A stretch of DNA of 64,000 nucleotides from NCBI GenBank assembly GCA_963693315.1, contig OY856188.1:219055789-219119788 (forward strand). Direction: 5' to 3'. The position numbers were made by a program, and so were the translations under genes. Below are positions 54,732-64,000 of this stretch, in pieces (position 1 is the stretch's first letter; every line of letters begins with the position of its first letter). Under the pieces are notes generated by a model, which saw nothing but the letters and a program-made list of their open reading frames with translations, ran no database searches and was not told the origin of the DNA. This DNA is from Diogma glabrata (Eukaryota > Arthropoda > Insecta > Diptera > Cylindrotomidae).

Positions 54732-55409
54732 TTGGATTTATATTCTAGTTTTAAATTAAGAAATCCTACACCAAGTTCATCACAAATTACTAATCGTCGT
54801 GATCGTAATATGTTGAGATGTTTTAACTGTGGTAAAATCGGGCACCGACCGAAAAATTGTAACAAAAAACAAAATAGACCTAGATGTTTTCATTGTCATC
54901 AATACGGACATAAGGCACCGGAATGCAATAAGAAGAAAAAACCTGATACCGGTAAATCATTTGGAAATAAAAGTGTTGAGTCCATCACAGAAATTCGGAA
55001 AACAAACGGTGCACACAAATCAATCAAAATAAATAACCATAATGTTCAATCTCTCATAGTTACTGGAAGTGACGTCACATTGATTCAGCTGGACGACTAT
55101 AAAAAGATGGGTTCACCCATGATATCATCGAAAATAGGACGTTTGAATAGAATATCTAATGGAACGGTGGAAACGATTAGCACTTTCAATGCAATGATAG
55201 AAATCGACGATGAAAGTTTCGATGCTGAAGTTCACATTGTACCAAATTCGGCTATTCAAATACAGATGATAATCGGCAGAGACGTTTTGCAAGGCACCCA
55301 AATTATCATGGAGGAGAATGAGGTAAAAGTAAAAAAAATATTTGATTCTAACTTAATGCATTGGTTTAGTGTGATCAGTGATGCAAAAAAACTAACTGTA
55401 TGTAGGTAA
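54732..55409 (+). pseudogene. Nucleocapsid and protease region
   Basis: 225 open codons. Two CCHC knuckles (CFNCGKIGHRPKNC and CFHCHQYGHKAPEC, residues about 30-61), then an aspartic protease-like fold with TGSDVTLI (about residue 110) and IIGRDVL (about 180). The residue before TGSD, where the catalytic aspartate is expected, is Val, so the protease should be inactive. The upstream frame is disconnected by stops. Confidence 0.75.
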
Positions 55410-55629
55410 TAAATAAATAAAATATATGGATATTATTAAAAATATAATTGCAGAGGCAAGCCAAAGCAAGTAAAAGAATCTCAGGTTGAATTAAATATAA
55501 TTCTGAAAAGTAAAAAACCCCATATGGCAACATCCACGAAGTCTTGCTCCAGTAGAAAAGAATGAGGTTGATCGTCAGGTGAGCGAATGGTTTAAGAGGA
55601 GCATCATTCAAAATAAAAGTAAAAAGGAC

Positions 55630-56105
55630 AATTAAAAATGTCTTTGTATAGATTATCGTTCATTAAATAGGGAAAGCGTGTTGGATCGATACCCTCTACC
55701 ACTTATTGAGGACCACATTGACGAACTTTATAATTCGATTATATTTACAACTTTCGATCTGGAAAATGGATTTTTTCAAGTTAAAGTCTCGCCGTCCGGT
55801 ATTAGCAATTATATCGGCGCTTAAGAAGTTAAGGGTTTATCTTCTTGGGATTTCTTTCAAAATCATTACTGATTGTTCCGCATTCAAAATGACGATGGAA
55901 AAGAATGAAATTTCACCTCGTATTGCTGGTTGGGCCCTTATTTTAGAAGACTATAATTACCAGTTGGAACACCGATCAAATATGAAAATGAAGCACGTAG
56001 ATGCGCTGAGTAGAAATCTTATCGTTATGACGATCGAAAATAATATTATCGATCGTATCAAATTACCACAAAAAGATGACGAAAAAATACAACTATTGGG
56101 TAAAC
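55630..56105 (+). pseudogene. Reverse transcriptase N-terminus joined to RNase H
   Basis: DYRSLNRESVLDRYPLPLIE and FTTFDLENGFFQVKVSPS mark the start of the reverse transcriptase. Within about 50 bp the sequence jumps to RNase H-type motifs (FKIITDCSAFKM, HRSNMKMKHVDALSRN). The catalytic palm of the polymerase, several hundred bases in relatives, is deleted, so the element cannot copy itself. Confidence 0.75.
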
Positions 56106-56106
56106 T

Positions 56107-56620
56107 ACCCGAGCAGGAAATAGTTAGGGAAAACCTGAATACAGTCAGGGCGTGATCAGGGCCTGGTCAGTTCCACAGAGGCATTCCCTATTAGGGTAAT
56201 CTGATGTGGGCCTGTTCCGGGCATGATTTAGAATACCCTTTTAGGGTTGATCTTATTTGAATACATCCGGCCCTGATCGGGTTTTTCATATTTGACCCTT
56301 AGATGAAATTTCAATTCGTTAAAATTCACTAGAGTATTGATTATCCATTTTAGAAATATATAGTTGAAATCGTTTTATATATGTTTTAGTTATCGTTTCT
56401 CGGCTGAAAGACTATAAAAATAGTGATTAAGGTAGAATGAGTTTTAATTTTTCCCATTGTAATTTTTTATTTTAATTTAATTAATTAATGTATATAATAT
56501 ATAAATATATAAATATAAATCATTATCAGGGCCCAATCAGGTTGCCCTATCAATGCCTGATCCGCCTTAGGGCAAACCTGATCAGGACCTTACTTGAGCG
56601 CTGAAAAATTTCTGCTCGGG
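56107..56620. mobile_element. MITE nested in the LTR element
   Basis: Ends CCCGAGCAG and CTGCTCGGG are inverted, with TA immediately outside on both sides; the alternative reading is a 3-bp duplication ACT with ends ACCCGAGCAG. Inside, 'ctgatcagg' and 'cagggcc' words recur in both orientations. Sequence on both sides belongs to the LTR element's pol region. Total about 510 bp, no coding capacity. Confidence 0.65.
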
Positions 56621-56950
56621 TACTTTAGTCCTCATGGGGATCATATTTTGGAACACGGATAATACACCGTACACATAAAAAAGATGCAGAAGGAAGAAGA
56701 TTATTACACATACAAAAAAAATGCTAGGGAGATGATCAAAATGGTTCATAAAAAGGGACACTTTAGGACCAAGAAAATGCAAAAATGTTAAGTCTAGAGT
56801 ACTATATACCAAAGCTATAGGACCAATGTGATAGTTGCAGAAGAGATTGTATCCCTTGTATACTATCAGAAGCAGACTGTAAAGTAAGAAGACATCCAAT
56901 TCCAGAAGACGAGTTTCCACTAACAACTTATCATGTTGCTCATCTAGGTC
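56621..56950 (+). pseudogene. Integrase N-terminal part
   Basis: Traces of the zinc-binding domain (GHFRTKKMQK, CRRDCIPCILSEADCKVR) and the start of the catalytic core (FPLTTYHVAHLGPM near 56910-56950), in several frames. It stops abruptly and resumes at 57813 after about 860 bp of unrelated DNA. Confidence 0.6.
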
Positions 56951-57780
56951 CCATGTGTTATGCCCGCCATATTACGTGATGTTAAACATATATATCGTTG
57001 AACAAAACCTACCATCTAATAAGAATCCTTGAGCTCTGAATAAAGGTGTTAGAAAGGGAAATAATTTTTTGTAGTTTAAGCCTAGCAGTAAAGACTAATT
57101 CCTGATCAACATACTCTTCCATTTTTTTTCTAGATGCGACATGATTACATTTTTCATTAACATTTTTATTAACAATCAATCGTCATGCCTCCTCTTCGGA
57201 CTCTCTGTAAAATATCAAGGTTATAATAGTTTTTGATAATATGTTTGCATTCTATTTACGTTTCGAATTTTGTTTATTTTCCTTGTTTTTATAAAAATGA
57301 AACAAAAAGAATTGCTTACGTTTAAATTTCTCTCTTTCATATTATAGTAAAACCGAGAAAGAAATGAATTGTTGCAATACATGAACGTCTCCAGTTCGTT
57401 TTGCTTATATTCTTAATTGATAAACGGGTGGTTCTTACTTTTGTTTATGTTTTATAAATTGATAGAAAAACAAGAAAAACGTTTTGGAAAAAAATGAGAC
57501 AATCTGTTATTAACTGGTTACGTTCTAAATTGTAAATGTATTGATTACAAACAATATGAATAACGAGCATCTGTTTCATGCAATAAACTCTTGCTTCTTT
57601 CTTGTTTGAAGTAATTAAAAAATATATAAGAAAAACATTTTTGAATTTAAGTTAAGTGGTGGTTCAGAACTTAAAAATAAAAGTTCATGATGCGGTCGGG
57701 ATTTTATTATAATATTAAAATTAAAACTAAAGTAAAAGAAAAAATTATATTTTAATTGTAACCCAAAAAATTATTTAACT
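56951..57780. other. Unidentified DNA splitting the integrase
   Basis: About 830 bp of AT-rich noncoding sequence between two halves of the integrase. It is presumably an insertion or rearranged filler. I found no inverted ends, tail or coding motif. Confidence 0.45.
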
Positions 57781-57812
57781 TAAATTTTAAACTGTGTTTT
57801 CCAAAATTTTTA

Positions 57813-58580
57813 ATGTTTATGGTGTTAAATTATTGTTACGATATTTATAAATCCAAAAATCAATATTTGGTAATTCGTAATCCTAAACGAATTATCACAG
57901 GTAAGGGAACACCATTTACTTCAAATATGTTTCAACAATACTGCCGAGATCAAAATATTCAACATTTGATGATAACTACAGGAGTACCCCGAAGTAATGG
58001 ACAGATTGAACGGATTAATCATTATTCCAGCGTTAGCCAAATTAGCGATCCAGTGTTCAGAAGATTGGTTTAGGCACACATCAAAACTTCAGAGGTTCAT
58101 AAATTCTAGATGACATCGCAGTATTGATAGAAGTCCTTTTGAAGCGTTATTTGGAACAAAGATGCGGAATCTGGAAGATCTTCAAATAGCAGGTATTTTT
58201 GGAAGACGAATTAATCACATTAGTTTTTCAAGATAGGGATAATATAGAGAAGAGGCCAGACAAAATATTTTAAAGATCCAGGATAAAAATCAACGTACCT
58301 ATAATAGAAAAAGAGAAATAGCTACCCAATACAAGAATAAGGACTGCGGTATGGAATCAAGCTATTTCCTAAGTATTTGGGACCATATAAAGTCGTTCAA
58401 ACACAACCTAATGAGCGGTACGATGTTCAAAAAATTCGTGAACATGAAGGGCTAAAAACCACCTCCACAATTGCTGATAGTACGAAGTTATGGAGATACT
58501 GCCAAGCCAATGATGATTCATCTAAAGATGATGAATGCAACTCAGGCAATCAATCCGAGCAAGAAGATCGATCGAAGTAA
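57813..58580 (+). pseudogene. Integrase C-terminal half
   Basis: GKGTPFTSNMF, YCRDQNIQHLMITTGVPRSN and GQIERIN correspond to the second half of the integrase core, including the last catalytic Glu in GQIER. The acid expected before RGT/KGT is absent (ITGKGT). A stop follows near 58071, and frames covering the tail (YLGPYKVVQTQPNERYDVQK at about 58370-58440) continue out of phase. Confidence 0.65.
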
Positions 58581-58720
58581 AGACGATACCATTAAGACAA
58601 AGACGATAATCAATAAGAAAAAGACGATCCACATCAAGACAAAAAAGATTCACATTGAGACGAAGACGCAATGCATGAAATTCCAGTTTGCCGAGACGAC
58701 AAATACGCAAGATGGCCGAA

Positions 58721-59020
58721 TGTAGGAAAACTTTTTGAACAACCCTATTTATGCAACAAAGATGTTTTACAATAGAATATATGGATAATGAAAAAAGAGA
58801 TAATGACTTTCTCATTATCTCTCATGAAAATAATTAATTTTGATTAACATAAAAATGTAATGTAAGATATACTAATTCTATTCCAAAATCGGCTTTCAAA
58901 TAAAGAGCATATATTTTATAATTGTTTATTGCAATTCTGCGTTTTTTTCTACTTTGCTGACATAAGTTGGATATTCGTATTGGATTAATATAGGAAGTTT
59001 TATCCTAACTTCTACATACA
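58721..59020 (+). repeat. 3' LTR (300 bp)
   Basis: Begins TGTAGGAAAAC, ends CTACATACA. It has diverged from the 5' LTR by substitutions and indels, so the insertion is not recent. Confidence 0.9.
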
Positions 59021-59024
59021 TATA

Positions 59025-62000
59025 AATTTGTCGAACTTAAGATAAAGAGCTTGGTCAATTTCACTTCACGCTCTTTTCACATGTTTTCGGGTGGATACGT
59101 TAGTAATTTATTGAAGATTCTTAGATAAATTTAAATTAGACTTTAACCAAATACCAAACGTTCCATCAACACTTGTTTAAAAATACGTCATGAATTTTAT
59201 TTATCATATAATTAAAGAAGCAGTAGATCTCTCGATTATCATCGTCTATTAAACAATTAAAATAATCATAATAATAATAACAATAACATAAACAATAACC
59301 AGCTAAAACATTAGAAGAGGTTAAAGTTTTTTCTCGAAAAATAACTGCCATCAGCAAAGAAACGATAATGTTCACTTTTAACTGTTTCCGCTAAATGAAA
59401 GTAAAGAAGAAACAATTTCACGAAAAACGTTTTTATTCAATAAAAATATAATTCTTCTTTTTAATTTTTTAACTTATTCATAAAAGTTAATATTTGAACA
59501 GTTCAAGAAAACCTGGACAGAGATAAACATGCAGAAATGTAATTTTACCTGAATTTCCATTGTTCCTGCTTCATATCTATTCTCCTAAACAAAATTTTTA
59601 ATTTTTCTGTATCGTTTTGAATCCCATAAGCTTTTATTGTTGTTGTTTTATTACTTTCGGTTATTGTTAAAAAAAATGTTTATTTTACAGGTAAATAGAA
59701 AATAGAAAAAGAGATTCCAAATTATTTTATTTTTGTTGTTTTCTACAATTGGAAAAATATTATGATGGTAAGTACAATTGTTTCCTGTTTGTGCAGTGAA
59801 AACTATTTTGTTAGAAAATTTTTATTTTTAATTTTTTCAAATTTAAATTTCAAATATTTCTATCTAATAGTTATTTCGAATATTTTTCTCACAGGATCGA
59901 TATGGTAAAATAACTCAATATTTTTTTTCTTTTGATTGTTTGAACTTTTGGTGGTTTTTTGGTTTTAGGTATTTTATGGTTCACTTAGTATTAAAATGAA
60001 AATTGTTTTGTTTTCGATTATAACAAAAACAAGATATTAATGGTAAAGCTTAGAATATTATTTAATAAACATTAATTAATATTTCATTTAAAGGAAGTAG
60101 ATTGATTTAGAAATAATTAAATAAATGAGTTCATTTTTTAACAACATTGGTTGGCTTTGTTTATCTACAATTTGAAATTATAATTTTGGTTATTGTTTAT
60201 TAATGCCAGTGTTTTGCTGATTTCCACCATCTCAATGTTTTCGTGCCATTATTAAAAAAAAATCTAAAATAATTCATTCATGGACTTAAAATTTATAATT
60301 ACTAGTTACTGTGGTAATGTTTGTTTAAATTTATATAAAAATATGTTTAATTTAATAAAATTAAGTATAAGAATTACATTAACTTATTTCCGTTTAGATA
60401 TGAATGAATTGTGGGACTTGTCGCAAAATTCTCATAATTGTGGCATTTTAATAAAAACAAATATGAATGAATGAAAAGCTTTGTTCTTATCTTACTATCA
60501 TAAAATAACAGTTAAATGTTGCAAAGCCAAATCTAACTTTATTAATTAAAATTTACTATTCTAGCTGCGTGTTTAGAAAATTTTCGATTCATTCAAATGA
60601 ATATTCTACTTCCACGTCAGGCATACGTTGTTACATCACGGTGGATTAGTATTCTGTTTATTAACTTTGGCACACATTTCTTTGCATAATTATTTATATT
60701 TAATATGCGGTTTATTCAAAAATTAAGAACAACCTTTGCAAGTGAATTCCAAAGTTGATGAAATTGAATACAATACATAATGTTCTATAACATGAAATCA
60801 TAAATAATTTAAAACTGTTCAAATATAAATCGTTATCCGTCTCTGTAAAACGAAAAACATATTTAATTAGCTGAATCAAAAAGCAATTAATCTAATAGAT
60901 TTAGCATTTAAACTCAAGGTGAATTTTTTTTCGCCTTTCTTAGACTTAACCTATCCAACTCAGGTTAAATACATGTTATTGCAATATTTTGCTACCGAAG
61001 CTTGTAAATAGAAATCAATGATTGAGACAAAATTGTCCTCTAAAGGTTAAGACCAATAATGAAGAATATTGCTGTCGGTTAACAATTCATTTTAACTCAA
61101 AAATCAAAAAACCATGAAATTTAATCTAATTAACATTTCATTTTTCATCAAAAAACAAAACACCACAAATTAATTCAATAACCTTAAGAAAAAAGCTTCA
61201 TAATTGCATTTATAAGTTATAAGAAATAAAAAACATCATAAAAAACTCAAAATAAACTTCAAATATAATTCAAAAATTATGTAAGACAAAGAAGTTATGA
61301 TTGTCTTTGTTTTGACAAATTATGCTAAATTTGAGAACAAAATTTTATGTGTCAAAAAAGTTATGATCTAATTTTTTGTAATCTAAAATCATAATGAATT
61401 TTTATTTTCTTCTTTTAATGAAATCTTATGAAAAGAATTTTATTCGTTTTTTTTAAGACAATGAGTTTTGTTTGATTAGTGTTTAGGGAGATGGATCTTT
61501 TGAAATTTTTGTCAAGCACAAATCATTTTTTGATTGATATACGAAAACAAAAAATTAAAACGTAAATAATTGAGGTGTTGATTTAACAAAACAAAATCTC
61601 AACAAAAGCGTGAGTAGTAGTGAATTGATGGATGTTATTAATTGGTTATGATTCATTATATGGTAACCCGAACAAGTTTTTTTGTACAAATTGTAAAAAT
61701 ATGTTTATCATTTAAATATTTTTATATTTTCCAGGTAATAAACGATTTAAAGAAAAAAACTTTTTCCACAACCATTGGGTGGAAATGATTGTATGTTGAA
61801 TAATCAAGATATGGTGTTGATTGTATCTAATTAGCCATATCATACTTTTATTAATTAGCTAGCTAGACTATCAAACGCAAATTAACTGTTACTTAATGTC
61901 AACAATATTTCAAAGATAATAAAAAAGCCGGTGACTTTGTAATCAACGGTTGGATGAGCTTTAAAAATTAATTATTAAGTCTATGTAAAAATGCCAAACT

Positions 62001-62429
62001 ACATCAAATCTTTTTAGCGAAACAGGAAGTATTGTTTGGAATAAAATTAAAGTCATATATTATCTGATTTTGGTAATGATAAATTTATAACAGAAAAGAG
62101 GTGAGAGAGACCAGATTTACAATAAATAAAAAAGGAAAAGATATGAAGGGGCTGAAATCTCACAACTCTGAGATATCAAGACTTCGGTCTTGGTTAAGGA
62201 TTTTGATATAGTTTTCGGCAAATAACTTTTAAGAGGACATTGTTTTTAGTTTTGGGCAACAATGTACATATATATCAAACATAAAACTCTTTGTTAAAGT
62301 ACAATTTTTTTTTATCTTTGTTTAGAAATTTTTTACAAAACTAACACGAAACATAAATACGTTGCCGGAAAATTTTAACAGATCATAAATTAAGTGAAAA
62401 GATGATATACCCAGCAAACTACTCAAAAA
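59025..62429. other. AT-rich DNA, no gene seen
   Basis: No coding region is supported on either strand. A 64-codon frame at 60280-60474 and a 69-codon minus frame at 59166-59375 are unremarkable. Confidence 0.45.
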
Positions 62430-63165
62430 CCTCTCAATTTAGCATAACAAGAAAATATTACAAAATCAACATTTCATATTTCTTTCGAAATTCCAAAAAT
62501 ATTCTAAAAACTAAAATATAATCAAATATTTTAAAATGCGAAAAAAATATTCCAAAAATTATAATAAAATCAAAAATTTCAACTTTTTCAAAACTAAAAA
62601 TATTCCTAAAATACTCACAAAATCAATAATACAAACTTTCAAAATAATACAAAATTCCAAAAATATCAAAAGAATTATAACAAAATCAAAAATTATAATA
62701 AAATCAAAAATTTAAATTTTTTCAAAATTCTAAAAATATTGCAAAAATTTATAATTCAAAAATTCAAACTTTTTTCAAAATTCTTAAAATATTCCAAAAA
62801 TTATAACAAAATCAAGAATGCAAACTTTTTTTAGAAATACAAAAATATTTAAAAAATTATAACAAAGTCAAAAATACTAATTTTTTTCAAAACTCAAAAA
62901 TTATTACAAAACAAAAATTGAAACTTCTTCCAAAACAAAAATTCAAAATTCAAAATACTTTTTTAAAAATTCTAAATATATCGCAAAAATTAAAACAAAA
63001 TCAAAAATACAAATTTTTTTCAAAATTCCAAAAATTAATAAAATCAAAAATTTCAACTTTTTCAAAACTCTAATAATATTCCGAAAATTCTTACAAAATC
63101 AAAAATATAAACGTTTTCAAAATTCCAAAAATATTTAAAAATTTATAACAAAATCAAAAATTTCC
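62430..63165. repeat. Degenerate AT minisatellite, ~46-58-bp period
   Basis: A loosely repeated unit of the form 'aaaatcaaaaattcaaactttttcaaaattctaaaaatattcc', often with 'aaattataac', recurs more than ten times with indels. On the plus strand it is almost free of G. It ends at 'tttccatgtccgatttcatg'. Confidence 0.75.
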
Positions 63166-64000
63166 ATGTCCGATTTCATGTCCGCTAACATTTCATGTCA
63201 AACAAATAATTAATTTCACTTTTGTCCAAAAAGTTGAGTAAAAAACATGAAAATCATTCTTTTGACACACTTGACAACATTTTTTTGACAAACCTATAAT
63301 GGAAAAATCTAGTATTGTTCTCACATACTAATCCCGACCATCAACGTTTCTCCAAATTCAATGTTTCTATTCGTAATCACTTAAACTGAACGTTTTTTAA
63401 GCAAAAAAATATGCAAATTTCCTTGTTTTGACACACCTGATGATTCTTTTGATACACTTCGGTTCAGTTTTCGAACACATCGTCCTTTCGGCTCTTTCCA
63501 TTGCGAAAACCTATTTTTAGAAACGAAAATGTTTGAAATCCCTCCAGTGGTTTTCTAGATTTTGTCGGTTGTGACGGCAGACAGACATACATTTTTTGGT
63601 TGTTTTTTTAGAACCAGTAAGTCCTAAAATGTCGAGAAATTTCAAAAAAGTGGAGGTAAGAATTTCACTTTTGGCTCGAGAGTGTGATACTTGAGTACCG
63701 AAGGAATACTTCAAAATGTTTTTCTTTTAAAACTAATATATTGTATAAGAGCCAACAATTAAATGAAATCGAAACACTTTGGAAAGGTAAAACGACATGG
63801 TCCTAAAATTTAATTATTGATTATAGTGAACGTTTCATTTTTTAAAATACTAAAATTAATTATGGAAACGGTTTATTAATTTAACAAGTTTGTTGATATT
63901 ATATCCACAAAAAAAATTTCTTTAGCACATAATTTTATGTTCAGATAATATTAAAATTATTTAATTCAATTAAACGCATGTAAATTATTTCCTAAAATGT
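63166..64000. other. No gene seen
   Basis: Contains several 'ttttgacacac' words (63200-63460). The only frame of note, 65 codons on the minus strand at 63517-63714, has no recognisable motif. Confidence 0.4.

Larger units (their letters stand above)
53234..59020 (+). mobile_element. Ty3-type LTR retrotransposon, dead
   Basis: 5.8 kb between and including two LTRs of 305 and 300 bp. Order: LTR, primer-binding site, gag, zinc knuckles, protease, reverse transcriptase (N-terminal part only), RNase H, integrase, LTR. That order (RNase H before integrase) is Ty3-like. It is flanked by TATA on both sides (53230-53233, 59021-59024), a 4-bp target duplication but low in complexity. No envelope-like frame was seen. 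It is broken by stops, deletions and at least one nested insertion. Confidence 0.88.

Noticed and set aside
53234..59020. Endogenous retrovirus with envelope
   Set aside because: No envelope-like frame was seen after the integrase; the coding order and size fit a plain Ty3-type retrotransposon.

Overview
The window looks like AT-rich, repeat-dense nuclear DNA from an arthropod, most likely an insect. No bacterial-style operons are present. The coding sequence comes from insect-type mobile elements: non-LTR retrotransposons of I-like, Jockey and CR1/L2-like types, Penelope-like elements (PLEs), PIF/Harbinger DNA transposons and a Ty3-type LTR retrotransposon. Many small foldback elements and microsatellites fill in between. 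I recognise no complete host gene. One pair of unidentified candidate exons (3513-3824 and its duplicate 6918-7229, minus strand) is the best host-gene candidate. A 200-base run of N (37199-37398) is an assembly gap.

Layout. 1-8362: AT-rich DNA, a perfect 165-bp-arm palindrome, then a ~3.4-3.5 kb tandem duplication whose units open with long TA tracts. 8363-11521: foldback repeats, a PLE-end hairpin with a hammerhead-like core, and a tRNA-derived SINE head. 11522-19100: two I-like LINE copies head to tail on the minus strand (a 1.9-kb 5'-truncated copy, then a copy with both ORFs open), together flanked by one 13-bp target duplication. 20012-22450: a dead PIF/Harbinger element with convergent transposase and accessory genes. 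22628-27143: a full-length Jockey element with a 13-bp target duplication, an intact ORF2 and an ORF1 broken by one stop codon.

27315-33749: two copies of a ~390-bp palindromic repeat bracket a 3.2-kb head-to-head pair of PLE copies. 34204-34455: a MITE. 37399-40450: a second, more decayed head-to-head PLE pair. 40551-41763: a second dead PIF/Harbinger element with a zeste/Myb-SANT-like accessory gene. 42430-45740: a frameshifted CR1/L2-like LINE with an (AAAT)n tail. 47034-49621: a foldback element with inverted 142-bp satellite arrays and a 10-bp target duplication. 53230-59024: a dead Ty3-type LTR retrotransposon with two LTRs, carrying a nested MITE and other inserted DNA. 62430-63165: a degenerate AT minisatellite.

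The most interesting signals are: (1) a recurring hammerhead-ribozyme-like core at PLE termini, in several sequence variants; (2) a LINE double insertion sharing one target duplication; (3) a strong hairpin plus a three-codon mini-ORF between ORF1 and ORF2 of the I-like LINE; (4) a Jockey ORF1 with a single nonsense codon, a conserved tail beyond it and an ATGA overlap with ORF2; (5) a large foldback element with internal inverted satellites. Family names rest on recognisable protein motifs; clade-level names and all boundary calls were made by eye.
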